A stretch of 64,000 nucleotides of DNA from CAG-390 sp045644325 (lineage in GTDB: Bacteria > Bacillota > Clostridia > Oscillospirales > CAG-272): positions 62,001 to 126,000 of the forward strand of contig JAZRGT010000010.1 in NCBI GenBank assembly GCA_045644325.1, in the 5' to 3' direction. Positions 53,512-61,231 of this stretch are shown here, piece by piece. Position 1 is the stretch's first letter. The number at the start of each line of letters is the position of its first letter. Both the position numbers and the translations under genes were made by a program. The notes beneath the pieces were generated by a model that saw only the letters and a program-made list of their open reading frames with translations, made no database searches and was not told where the DNA came from.

Positions 53512-54291
53512 TTATATAACAAAAGTATTATTGCAGGGTAAGATATCGACCTGCGCGTCGGGGATGGCTTCGAGAACGAGCTCGCGCAGTCTATCGCATA
53601 CTGGAGCTTCGGTATGATAATGTCCCGCCTCGATCAAGGCAATGCCTCGACCGTTGGCTTCTACAGCAGAGTATCCGTAGGTGTGATGCTTGAACTCGCC
53701 ACCGACAATTGCATCGGCTCCCGCTAAAGCAGCAGAAGCAATTGCATCGGAAGCAGAGCCGCCGAGAACCGCAACCTTTTTAATCCTTCTACCGTCGGGC
53801 AAAAGTGTATAGGTTACGCTGTCTGCGCCGAGCGTTGATTTGACAAATTGAGCAAGTTCAACCTCGGTCATATCGCATTTAAGAGTACCAATTCGTCCGA
53901 TTGCGGGAATCTCGGGATCGTCAAAAGTCTTGATATTTTCAAGCTCAAGACTTTGAGCAAGAATATCGTTCACGCCACCATCTGCTTTGTCAAGTCGTAT
54001 GTGGAATGAAAAGGATGCAATTTCCGCTTTCAAAAGCATATTATACCATCTTTCGGGCGGAGTGTCAGGGATGGGCTCGCCCCAAAAGAGAGGGTGGTGG
54101 GTCAGCAGAAGATCGTAACCGCCGTCAATTGCGGCTTTCACCGCCTTTTCGTACGGATCAAGCGCAACGAGCACCTTTTTCACCTGTCGTTCGGGTGCGG
54201 GCATTGTGTGGATGCCGTCGCTGTCTATTCCCTCAATTTCGAGGGGCGGCAGTTTATTTTCTAAAGCAATATAAAGTTCTTTTAAAGTCAT
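53512..54291 (-). CDS. Nif3-like dinuclear metal protein (GTP cyclohydrolase I type 2/NIF3 family)
   Basis: A 259-residue Nif3/YbgI/YqfO-type protein. Metal-binding landmarks are LLLTHHPLFWG (about 60-70) and the C-terminal IEAGHYHTEAPV (about 222-233); the long insertion domain of some relatives is missing. The family forms hexameric rings with two metal ions, and the cellular role is unsettled. It starts one base after the TrmK stop, an arrangement seen across Firmicutes (trmK-yqfO). Confidence 0.92.
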   Translation of the reverse strand: MTLKELYIALENKLPPLEIEGIDSDGIHTMPAPERQVKKVLVALDPYEKAVKAAIDGGYDLLLTHHPLFWGEPIPDTPPERWYNMLLKAEIASFSFHIRLDKADGGVNDILAQSLELENIKTFDDPEIPAIGRIGTLKCDMTEVELAQFVKSTLGADSVTYTLLPDGRRIKKVAVLGGSASDAIASAALAGADAIVGGEFKHHTYGYSAVEANGRGIALIEAGHYHTEAPVCDRLRELVLEAIPDAQVDILPCNNTFVI

Positions 54292-54292
54292 A

Positions 54293-54985
54293 TCAATTCA
54301 CCGTTTCGGCAAGTCTCTTCAACTCACAATATAATTCATTTGCTTGTTCATCTGTCTTGCCCGCTTCTGCATAGCCTTTAATTTTCTTCTCAAGACCAAA
54401 AGCATAAAGCGATGCAAGGGTTCGCAAGTCTTCACCGCCGCGTTCTATGTTCTTTTTACCAAGCCAGAGCTCCACTTGTGTTGCAGTGCGAACAATACCG
54501 TCGTATTCTGCGACGATAATCTGATACACGCGATCTCTGTCACGCACAAGCGTTTCATCTGCAATATTGAAACCGTTTGCAAGCAGATCGCATCTGAGAT
54601 CGTGAGTATGCGTCATCGGCTGAAGAATCAAACGTACACCTGTTTTTCTCGAAAGTTCGGAAGAAAGAACTATTCGACTGATAAGCTCTCCGCCCATACC
54701 GAGAACGTATATATCCTCTGGATCGTAATCTTCAATTCCATTTAAACCGTCGGTCAAACGGGTTCCGATACTGTCGGAAAGTCCCGCCGACGTAATATTA
54801 ATCTTTGCCGCGCGAAGCGGACCTTCGTTTATATCACAAGCCAACGCACAGGGGGCTATGCCGTTGCCAACAAGATAGATCGGCAGTGATGCGTGATCTG
54901 TTCCTATGTCGGCTACGCGCGCTCCGCATCTGCCGAAAGAAGCCGCAACTTCAAGTCTGCGATCGGCTATTTTATATTTATCCAT
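54293..54985 (-). CDS. trmK: tRNA (adenine22-N1)-methyltransferase TrmK
   Basis: A 230-residue Rossmann methyltransferase that makes m1A22 in tRNA. Motif I is VADIGTDHASLPIYL (about 23-37), the catalytic-site loop ILGMGG-like segment is YVLGMGGELIS (about 90), and LILQPMTHTHDLR follows. A C-terminal helical coiled-coil region (about 155-230) is typical. It starts the RNA-modification part of the minus-strand run, after a hairpin at 55006-55033. Confidence 0.9.
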   Translation of the reverse strand: MDKYKIADRRLEVAASFGRCGARVADIGTDHASLPIYLVGNGIAPCALACDINEGPLRAAKINITSAGLSDSIGTRLTDGLNGIEDYDPEDIYVLGMGGELISRIVLSSELSRKTGVRLILQPMTHTHDLRCDLLANGFNIADETLVRDRDRVYQIIVAEYDGIVRTATQVELWLGKKNIERGGEDLRTLASLYAFGLEKKIKGYAEAGKTDEQANELYCELKRLAETVN

Positions 54986-55005
54986 AAATTAATTTCTCTT
55001 TTTCT

Positions 55006-55033
55006 CGGTCTGCCGCAATTATGCGGCAGACCG
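55006..55033. repeat. strong hairpin without U-tract
   Basis: A perfect 12-bp GC-rich stem (55006-55017 and 55022-55033) with a four-base loop lies between the DUF1858 gene and trmK. On the minus strand it is followed by GAGAAAAAG, not Ts, so intrinsic termination is unlikely; it may be a processing or stabilising structure. Confidence 0.6.
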
Positions 55034-55040
55034 TTCTTAA

Positions 55041-55247
55041 TTAGTTGTTCTTGCTTGCAAGAAAATCGTTGATGGACTTTACAAGCTCATCGGCATTGGT
55101 GCCGTGAACAGCGCAAGCCTGCTCGATGCTTTCGCCGCGAGAGCAAGGGCATCCGAGGCAGTGCATACCGATAGCAAGGAAGAACTGTGCGGTTTCAACA
55201 TCATGGTCGAGGATATCGCCGATGATAGATTCCTTAGTTACTGTCAT
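55041..55247 (-). CDS. DUF1858-domain small protein
   Basis: A 68-residue protein of the DUF1858 family: ESIIGDILDHDVETAQFFLAIGMHCLGCPCSRGESIEQACAVHG compressed here to its key parts, ILDHDVETA, GMHCLGCPCS and HGTNADELVK. The Cys pair in CLGCPC may bind a metal or be redox active. Relatives are stand-alone proteins or domains next to hybrid-cluster or DUF438 proteins. Start ATG 55247 with GGAGGTG upstream. Its promoter is the only one I see for the following minus-strand gene run. Confidence 0.85.
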   Translation of the reverse strand: MTVTKESIIGDILDHDVETAQFFLAIGMHCLGCPCSRGESIEQACAVHGTNADELVKSINDFLASKNN

Positions 55248-55278
55248 AATTTTCACCTCCATATAGTTATACATTATA

Positions 55279-55307
55279 ATTATAACCTTATTTCAGCGAT
55301 TTGTCAA
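55279..55307 (-). promoter_or_regulatory. sigma-A promoter of the DUF1858 gene and probably the long run
   Basis: On the minus strand TTGACA (55307-55302), 17-bp spacer, TATAAT (55284-55279). Confidence 0.85.
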
Positions 55308-55428
55308 GCAAATGCAATAAGTTTATTCAAAAATATCAACCTCTCCACGCCAAATATGAACGTATTTTTAAATAATATTACGAATACGAAAACAACAAAA
55401 AACATTTTGAGAAAAATACAAAAATCTA

Positions 55429-55457
55429 TTGACAAAAGAGGTAAGTTGTGATATAAT
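55429..55457 (+). promoter_or_regulatory. consensus promoter of ylxM-ffh-rpsP-khpA
   Basis: TTGACA (55429-55434), 17-bp spacer, TATAAT (55452-55457), 41 bases before the ylxM start. Confidence 0.88.
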
Positions 55458-55497
55458 CTGTAAAGCATTTTACTTTACACCAATTTCGGAGGAAAAT

Positions 55498-55839
55498 ATG
55501 TTTCAGAAATCACTTGAAATAGGCTATCTTCTCGATTTTTACGGTGAAATGCTCAACGAAAGGCGCCGTACTGTTCTTGATATGTATTATAACGAGGATA
55601 TGTCGCTTTCCGAGATTGCGGAAGCGCTCGGTATCACGCGCCAAGGTGCCCGCGACCTTATTAAAAAAGCGGGAGATGAGCTGTTGCTTTTCGAAGAAAA
55701 GCTCGGTATGGCGCAAAAGTTCCGTTCTCTTTGTGACTGTGCGGACCGCGCCGAAGATATATTGAAAAAAGACGGTGATGTTGACCATTCTTCCCTTTTT
55801 TCAATCCTCTCCGAGATAAGACAGATCATCGAAAATTAA
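55498..55839 (+). CDS. ylxM: YlxM/p13-like SRP-associated helix-turn-helix protein
   Basis: A 113-residue UPF0122 protein. The sigma-factor-like helix-turn-helix (MSLSEIAEALGITRQGARD, about 37-55) is clear and YFxRRR-type NERRRTVLDMYYNED leads into it. It associates with the SRP and is usually encoded directly before ffh, as here (21-base gap). The start at ATG 55498 has CGGAGG upstream. A longer in-frame reading from 55429 would begin on the promoter itself. Confidence 0.93.
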   Translation: MFQKSLEIGYLLDFYGEMLNERRRTVLDMYYNEDMSLSEIAEALGITRQGARDLIKKAGDELLLFEEKLGMAQKFRSLCDCADRAEDILKKDGDVDHSSLFSILSEIRQIIEN

Positions 55840-55860
55840 ACATCGACAGGAGGCAAATTT

Positions 55861-57192
55861 ATGTTTCAAAGCTTAAGCGATAAGCTTTCCGCAGCTTTCA
55901 AGCATTTCCGCAACAAAGGTAAGCTCACCGAAGCGGATGTTAAGGTCGGAATGCGTGAAATTAAGCTCGCCCTTCTCGAAGCCGATGTCAACTTTAAAGT
56001 TGTACGTGAATTTGTTAAACAAGTTACAGAACGCGCGGTTGGTTCCGAGGTGCTTGAATCCCTCGTGCCCGCCCAGCAAATAGTAAAGATCGTTAACGAA
56101 GAGTTGACCGCAATTATGGGCGGCTCTCAGGCAAAGCTTACAATCTCCTCTGCTCCCCCTACCGTCATTATGATGTGCGGTCTTCAGGGTGCAGGTAAAA
56201 CCACTCACGCGGCAAAGCTCGCAGCTATGTACAAAAAGCAGGGCAAGCGTCCTCTGCTCGTTGCGTGTGACATTTACCGTCCCGCGGCTATCAAGCAGCT
56301 GCAGATACTCGGCGAACAGACAGGAATCCCCGTATTCACAATGGGCACCGACGTTTCTCCCGTTAAGATCGCTGAGGAAGGTATTAAATACGCTAAGGAC
56401 AACTTCTGCGATATGGTATTTATAGATACCGCAGGACGACTCCACATCGACGAGGTTCTTATGGAAGAGCTTCGCGCTATCAAGGAAAAGGTTGAACCTA
56501 CCGAAATACTTCTCACTATCGACGCTATGATCGGTCAGGATTCGGTCAATGTCGCGGAGCACTTCAACAGTCTGCTTGACGTAACCGGCGTTATCCTCAC
56601 AAAGCTTGACGGTGACACGAGAGGCGGTGCGGCACTTTCCGTAAGATACGTTACCGGAAAGCCGATCAAGTTCATCGGTGTAGGTGAAAAGATCGATGCG
56701 ATCGAGCCCTTCCACCCCGACAGAATGGCAAGCCGAATCCTCGGAATGGGCGACGTACTTTCCCTTATCGAGAAAGCTGAAGCAGCATTCGACGATAAAA
56801 AAGCGGCAGAACTTGAGAAGAAGATGCGCGAGCAGACCTTCACTCTTGATGATTATCTCGACCAATTTGAGCAGATCAAAAATATGGGAAGCATGGAACA
56901 GCTTCTCGGTATGATGCCCGGTGTCAACGCTTCCGCCCTAAAGGATGCTCAGGTTGATGAAAAAGCATTGGCTCGCACCGAGGCAATTATCAAATCTATG
57001 ACCCCCAAGGAACGCGCAAAGCCCGAAATACTCAATTCTTCAAGAAAACGCAGAATTGCGGCGGGCAGCGGTACGTCGGTTGAGGAAGTAAACCGACTCC
57101 TGAAGCAGTTTGAACAGGTCAAAAAGCTTATGAAGCAATTCACTTCCATGGGCGGCAGACGCCGCGGCAAAAAGATGAAATTCCCTTTCTGA
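55861..57192 (+). CDS. ffh: signal recognition particle protein Ffh (SRP54)
   Basis: A 443-residue SRP GTPase that delivers nascent membrane proteins to FtsY and SecYEG. It has the N domain (1-95), GTPase G domain with GLQGAGKTTHAAKLA (about 107), DTAGRLHID (about 190), TKLDGDTRGGAALS (about 244) and the Met-rich M domain (about 300-430) that binds signal peptides and SRP RNA (GTSVEEVNRLLKQFEQ near its end). Complete. AGGAGG lies seven bases before ATG. Confidence 0.97.
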   Translation: MFQSLSDKLSAAFKHFRNKGKLTEADVKVGMREIKLALLEADVNFKVVREFVKQVTERAVGSEVLESLVPAQQIVKIVNEELTAIMGGSQAKLTISSAPPTVIMMCGLQGAGKTTHAAKLAAMYKKQGKRPLLVACDIYRPAAIKQLQILGEQTGIPVFTMGTDVSPVKIAEEGIKYAKDNFCDMVFIDTAGRLHIDEVLMEELRAIKEKVEPTEILLTIDAMIGQDSVNVAEHFNSLLDVTGVILTKLDGDTRGGAALSVRYVTGKPIKFIGVGEKIDAIEPFHPDRMASRILGMGDVLSLIEKAEAAFDDKKAAELEKKMREQTFTLDDYLDQFEQIKNMGSMEQLLGMMPGVNASALKDAQVDEKALARTEAIIKSMTPKERAKPEILNSSRKRRIAAGSGTSVEEVNRLLKQFEQVKKLMKQFTSMGGRRRGKKMKFPF

Positions 57193-57240
57193 CGGGATTC
57201 ATATAAAAAATATTTTTTAAACATAAAGGAGAAAACAAAA

Positions 57241-57480
57241 ATGGTTAAAATGAGACTTCGCAGAGCCGGCGCAAAGAAGCAGCCCTTCTACCGCGTTATC
57301 GTAGCTGACGAGCGCAGCCCCAGAGGCGGTCGCTTCATCGACGAGATCGGTTACTACAATCCCCTCGGAAACTCCGAGATCAAGATTGACGCTGACAAGG
57401 CAAAGGATTGGCTCGCTAAGGGCGTACAGCCTACCGAAACCGTTAAGGCGCTCTTGAAGAAGGCCGGCATCACTGAGTAA
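57241..57480 (+). CDS. rpsP: 30S ribosomal protein S16
   Basis: A 79-residue ribosomal protein: VKMRLRRAGAKKQPFYRVI at the start, then ERSPRGGRFIDEIGYYNPL and a C-terminal WLAKGVQPTETVKALLKKAG. AAAGGAG lies nine bases before ATG. The order ffh-rpsP-khpA is typical for Firmicutes. Confidence 0.97.
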   Translation: MVKMRLRRAGAKKQPFYRVIVADERSPRGGRFIDEIGYYNPLGNSEIKIDADKAKDWLAKGVQPTETVKALLKKAGITE

Positions 57481-57494
57481 TTGAGTGGTGCAAG

Positions 57495-57728
57495 ATGGAT
57501 CTCGAAAAGCTTCTTGTAGACATCGTTACCGCTATCGTTGACACTCCCGATGAGGTCAAGGTAGTTCGTAACGAAAACGGAAACAACATTGAGTTCACCC
57601 TCAGCGTTGCTCCCGACGAAATGGGTATGGTTATCGGCCGCGGCGGTAAGATTGCAAAAGCGATCAGAACCGTTGTTAAGGCTGCCTCTGCCTCCACCGG
57701 CAAGAAAGTAACCGTAGATATTCGCTAA
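57495..57728 (+). CDS. khpA: KH-domain RNA-binding protein KhpA (YlqC)
   Basis: A 77-residue single KH domain with the GxxG loop in MVIGRGGKIAKAIR (about 45-57). It binds RNA and, with KhpB (not seen here), affects cell division and translation in Gram-positives. The RBS is weak (GTGGTG), 14 bases after rpsP. In most Firmicutes rimM, trmD and rplS come next; here a terminator follows instead. Confidence 0.95.
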   Translation: MDLEKLLVDIVTAIVDTPDEVKVVRNENGNNIEFTLSVAPDEMGMVIGRGGKIAKAIRTVVKAASASTGKKVTVDIR

Positions 57729-57743
57729 GCGGTTTCCGCCGCC

Positions 57744-57787
57744 AAAGCGGGGTTGTTGCCTCTTAGAGAGCCGCCCCGCTTTTTCTT
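57744..57787 (+). terminator. intrinsic terminator after khpA
   Basis: AAAGCGGGG (57744-57752) pairs with CCCCGCTTT (57774-57782) around a 21-base loop, then TTCTTTT follows. The unknown gene begins 20 bases beyond. Confidence 0.78.
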
Positions 57788-57807
57788 TTGTTTAACGGAG
57801 TTCAGAT

Positions 57808-58575
57808 ATGTATAAAGAAAACGAGCTTAAGAGCATCGCCCAAAGACTGTACGATGAAAGAATCTGCCTGCAGCCGCTGAGCGATCGCGACCTAAACGAG
57901 ATCTACCGTTACTTCGGTATGCTTGAGCCCTGCAGTGAGCTTATAAGAAGACTGTCGGATATTGAGATCAATTACGAAGAGATCAGGGCAGATGCCGATC
58001 AGGCTGCGGCGAGAGTTAATGAATCAATACTGCGTTGCGGAGATCTATTTAAATCCCTGATCGACAATTGGTATGGCAAAGAATTATCAAGCGGATATTC
58101 CTTTTCGGTTAAAAAATCCGACGCTTCAACGATGTATCGGCTTTATTCGGAGATGACAGACGAGCTGAGATCAGAGCTCCGAAATCTCGCTGACTCGTGC
58201 GAGCTTTTGAGTGAAACCGCATTGCAGGCAAAAGCATGCTCAGCATCGTTTCTTGAAATATATAACGAAACGCGACTTACCTTTTACGCCGCATCGCTTA
58301 ACAAGGATACTGAAAATATTCTCACCTGTAGAGCGATTTCCATGCAGGCACACGATTCATCAAGAGAAAGCCACGCAAGATCCACGAGGTACGTATCGGT
58401 CTCCCAAGCAGGCACTGTCGCACTTTCGGTTATCAATAGAGTTATTTCAGAATCAACCTCCTGCTTTACTGCCGCCGAGCTTGGTCGTCAGATCAGCGCT
58501 TCAAACGTCATAAACGTATTCATTCGAGGTATCGAGGCGTTGAAGAATATCGCTTCTTCAATCAAATTAACGTAA
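57808..58575 (+). CDS. uncharacterised helical protein
   Basis: I do not recognise this 255-residue protein. It has no signal peptide, membrane segment or obvious motif and is predicted mostly helical, with heptad-like stretches such as IEINYEEIRADADQAAARVN and LRSELRNLADSCELL. The middle is Ser/Cys/Ala-rich (QAKACSASFLEIYN) and the tail ends AELGRQISASNVINVFIRG. It starts with ACGGAGTT upstream, 25 bases after the khpA terminator; I see no clear promoter, so it may depend on read-through. A terminator follows immediately. Confidence 0.6.
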   Translation: MYKENELKSIAQRLYDERICLQPLSDRDLNEIYRYFGMLEPCSELIRRLSDIEINYEEIRADADQAAARVNESILRCGDLFKSLIDNWYGKELSSGYSFSVKKSDASTMYRLYSEMTDELRSELRNLADSCELLSETALQAKACSASFLEIYNETRLTFYAASLNKDTENILTCRAISMQAHDSSRESHARSTRYVSVSQAGTVALSVINRVISESTSCFTAAELGRQISASNVINVFIRGIEALKNIASSIKLT

Positions 58576-58591
58576 TATTTATTCAAAAATT

Positions 58592-58623
58592 CTCTTCACC
58601 GCTTGACTGTGAAGAGTTTTTTT
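58592..58623 (+). terminator. intrinsic terminator overlapping the glpK promoter
   Basis: CTCTTCAC (58592-58599) pairs with GTGAAGAG (58609-58616), loop CGCTTGACT, followed by seven Ts. The glpK -35 TTGACT lies inside the loop and the T-tract is part of its spacer. Confidence 0.83.
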
Positions 58624-58631
58624 GATAAAAT
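58603..58631 (+). promoter_or_regulatory. probable promoter of glpK embedded in the upstream terminator
   Basis: TTGACT (58603-58608), 17-bp spacer, TAAAAT (58626-58631). The -35 box sits in the loop of the preceding terminator hairpin. Confidence 0.65.
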
Positions 58632-58666
58632 ATAATAAAATACAAAACGCACCCAAGGAGGCTGTA

Positions 58667-60160
58667 ATGACTAAATATCTTCTCGCGCTCGACGCAGGCA
58701 CAACAAGCTCGCGCGCTATTATATTTTCAACCGACGGTAAGATCATCTCAATGGCACAAGAGGAGTTCCCTCAGATATTCCCCCGCGAAGGATACGTTGA
58801 GCACGATCCCTCGGCTATTTGGAACACGCAGATATCGGTAGCAAAAAAAGCGATCGAAAAGGCAGGTATAACGCACGGCGACGTTGCGGCTATCGGTATA
58901 ACCAATCAGCGCGAGACAACCATAGTCTGGGATCGCGTAACAGGTGAACCGATTTACAATGCGATCGTATGGCAATGCAGAAGAACGGCAGATTATTGCG
59001 AGGAGCTCGGTAAGCTTGGCCTTACAGCTATGATCAGAGAAAAGACCGGTCTCGTTCTTGACCCTTATTTTTCCGCGACGAAGATCAAATGGATTCTTGA
59101 TCACGTTGACGGCGCGCGCGAGCGTGCAAAAAAGGGCGAGCTTTGCTTCGGCACGGTTGATTCGTGGCTGATCTATAATCTGACCGGCAAAAAGATTCAC
59201 GCAACAGATTATTCCAATGCATCAAGAACCATGCTTTATAATATCAACACACTCGAGTGGGATGAAACGCTGCTCGGACTTTTCAACATTCCCAAGGAAA
59301 TGCTCCCCGACGTCAAGCCCTCCTCCGGCATTTTCGGATATACAGCCCCTGAGCTTTTCGGTGGTGAGATACCCGTTGCGGGTGTAGCGGGCGACCAGCA
59401 GGCGGCGCTCTTCGGTCAATGCTGTTTCAATCCCGGCGATGCAAAGAATACATACGGAACGGGTGGATTCTTACTGATGAACACGGGAGAAGCTCCCGTA
59501 TTTTCCGAAAACGGTCTTGTAACTACTATTGCGTGGGGACTTGACGGAAAGGTTTACTATGCATTAGAAGGCTCTGTATTCGTTTGCGGTGCGGCAGTAC
59601 AGTGGCTCCGTGACGGACTTGGACTCGTAAGTCACGCCTCCGAAACCGAGGCGATCGCTTCTACCGTACCTAACAGCGGCGGAGTTTATTTTGTTCCCGC
59701 GTTCGTAGGTCTTGGCGCACCTTATTGGGATCCTTACGCGAGAGGATCTATATCGGGATTGACGAGAGGTACCACTCGCGCTCATATCGTACGCGCTGTA
59801 CTTGATTCTATGGCGCTCCAGACTTGTGACGTTCTTTCTCTTATGCAGTCTGAAGCAGGCGCAAATTTTGATTCTCTCAACGTCGACGGCGGTGCTTCTG
59901 CTAACAATCTTCTTTTAAAAATTCAAGCTGACCTTCTCGGTAAAAAGGTTATCCGACCGACCTGCATCGAAACCACCGCTCTCGGCGCTGCTTACCTTGC
60001 AGGACTCGCTGTAGGAGCAATTGAAAGCACAGACTCGATCCTTAAGAACCGCGCAATTGATACGCTCGTAGAGCCCGAAATGGATATAATCAAGAGAATG
60101 TCCACGATAAACGAATGGCACAAAGCGGTAGAACGAGCTAAAGGTTGGGCAGAAAAGTAA
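58667..60160 (+). CDS. glpK: glycerol kinase
   Basis: A 497-residue FGGY-family kinase that phosphorylates glycerol to glycerol 3-phosphate. ALDAGTTSSRAIIFS (about 6-20), TNQRETTIVWDRVTGEP (about 85), WQCRRTADYC, and the C-terminal GGASANNLL and ETTALGAAYLAGLA are all normal. Length matches GlpK. AAGGAGG lies five bases before ATG 58667. The gene for the glycerol facilitator and glpD are not nearby. It is followed after 76 bases by ldh. Confidence 0.96.
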   Translation: MTKYLLALDAGTTSSRAIIFSTDGKIISMAQEEFPQIFPREGYVEHDPSAIWNTQISVAKKAIEKAGITHGDVAAIGITNQRETTIVWDRVTGEPIYNAIVWQCRRTADYCEELGKLGLTAMIREKTGLVLDPYFSATKIKWILDHVDGARERAKKGELCFGTVDSWLIYNLTGKKIHATDYSNASRTMLYNINTLEWDETLLGLFNIPKEMLPDVKPSSGIFGYTAPELFGGEIPVAGVAGDQQAALFGQCCFNPGDAKNTYGTGGFLLMNTGEAPVFSENGLVTTIAWGLDGKVYYALEGSVFVCGAAVQWLRDGLGLVSHASETEAIASTVPNSGGVYFVPAFVGLGAPYWDPYARGSISGLTRGTTRAHIVRAVLDSMALQTCDVLSLMQSEAGANFDSLNVDGGASANNLLLKIQADLLGKKVIRPTCIETTALGAAYLAGLAVGAIESTDSILKNRAIDTLVEPEMDIIKRMSTINEWHKAVERAKGWAEK

Positions 60161-60195
60161 GATTTTCAACTATATATAAAGACTAAAAAAACAAA

Positions 60196-60232
60196 AACCT
60201 CCGAATACTAATAGAAAAAGTATTCGGAGGTT
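60196..60232 (+). promoter_or_regulatory. hairpin sequestering the ldh ribosome binding site
   Basis: A perfect 14-bp stem (60196-60209 and 60219-60232) with a nine-base loop. The 3' arm contains the GGAGG that serves the ldh ATG at 60237, so folding would hide it. On the minus strand the same hairpin is followed by TTTTTGTTTTTTT. I could not identify a clear promoter between glpK and ldh. Confidence 0.7.
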
Positions 60233-60236
60233 ATTT

Positions 60237-61193
60237 ATGAAATACACACAAAAGTGTGCCGTCATTGGATGCGGCAACGTAGGAGCGACCACGGCATATT
60301 CGCTTATGCTGTCAGGCTTGTTCAATGAAATAGTTTTACTTGATATAGATAAAAAACGCGCCCAAGGAGAAGCCGAGGACATAGCACACGGAATTCCTTT
60401 CAATTCTCCGGTGGAGATATATGCGGGAAATTACGCTGATATAGCGGACGCCGGCATCGTAATCATAACCGCGGGAGTGTCACAAAAACCCGGAGAAACG
60501 CGCATTGATCTTATACAAAGAAACACGAAGGTATTTTCTTCGATCATAAACGAGATCACAGCAACAAAGTTTGACGGTATCATCCTTGTTGTTACCAATC
60601 CCGTTGATATTCTGACCTACGTCACCATAGCGTTATCCAAATTCGATCCAAGAAGAGTGCTTGGATCGGGAACCGTGCTTGATACCGCACGGCTCAAACA
60701 GCTTATGGGCAACAAATTCGGTGTTGACGCTCGAAATATCCACACATTTATCATAGGCGAACACGGTGACAGCGAGCTCCCGGTTTGGAGCAGCGCAAAT
60801 GTTTCCGGCATAGACATCGATTCCTATTGCAAGAATTTTGAATGCAACTACAACGGCTCTGCTTTTCAATCGACATTTGAAAGTGTTCGTGATGCGGCAT
60901 ATTCGATCATTGAAGCAAAAGGTGCGACGTACTACGCGATAGCTGAGGCTGTAAAAAGGATCGTTACTGCGATCGTCCGTGACGAACGTACGATACTTCC
61001 GGTCTCCACCCTACTGACGGGTCAGTACGGTATAAGCGACGTTTGTCTCGGGATACCTTGCGTTGTCGGCAAAAACGGCATAGAAGAGATCCTTGAAATT
61101 CCGCTCAATGAAAGCGAAAAGAAAAATATCATCAGATCAGCCAATGCTCTTCAAAACGCTATTGCCACCATTGGAATGCGGGCAACGATATAA
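60237..61193 (+). CDS. ldh: L-lactate dehydrogenase
   Basis: A 318-residue NAD-dependent L-lactate dehydrogenase that reduces pyruvate and regenerates NAD+. The Rossmann motif is GCGNVGATTAYSL (about 10-22), the substrate-specificity loop is SQKPGETRIDLIQRN (about 84), TNPVDILTYV follows and catalytic His is in IIGEHGDSELPVW (about 177). The length fits LDH rather than MDH; the Gln in VSQKPGETR favours lactate over malate. GGAGG is in the upstream hairpin. A bidirectional terminator follows. Confidence 0.95.
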   Translation: MKYTQKCAVIGCGNVGATTAYSLMLSGLFNEIVLLDIDKKRAQGEAEDIAHGIPFNSPVEIYAGNYADIADAGIVIITAGVSQKPGETRIDLIQRNTKVFSSIINEITATKFDGIILVVTNPVDILTYVTIALSKFDPRRVLGSGTVLDTARLKQLMGNKFGVDARNIHTFIIGEHGDSELPVWSSANVSGIDIDSYCKNFECNYNGSAFQSTFESVRDAAYSIIEAKGATYYAIAEAVKRIVTAIVRDERTILPVSTLLTGQYGISDVCLGIPCVVGKNGIEEILEIPLNESEKKNIIRSANALQNAIATIGMRATI

Positions 61194-61194
61194 C

Positions 61195-61230
61195 AAAAAT
61201 CAGCCGAAGCAAAAGCTTCGGCTGATTTTT
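61195..61230. terminator. bidirectional intrinsic terminator
   Basis: A stem of up to 16 bp (61195-61210 and 61215-61230) with an AAAA loop and T-runs on both strands, shared by ldh and the convergent dxs gene. Confidence 0.92.
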
Positions 61231-61231
61231 G

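Noticed and set aside
55873..56865. 330-residue minus-strand ORF opposite ffh
   Set aside because: Antisense shadow of a universal gene.
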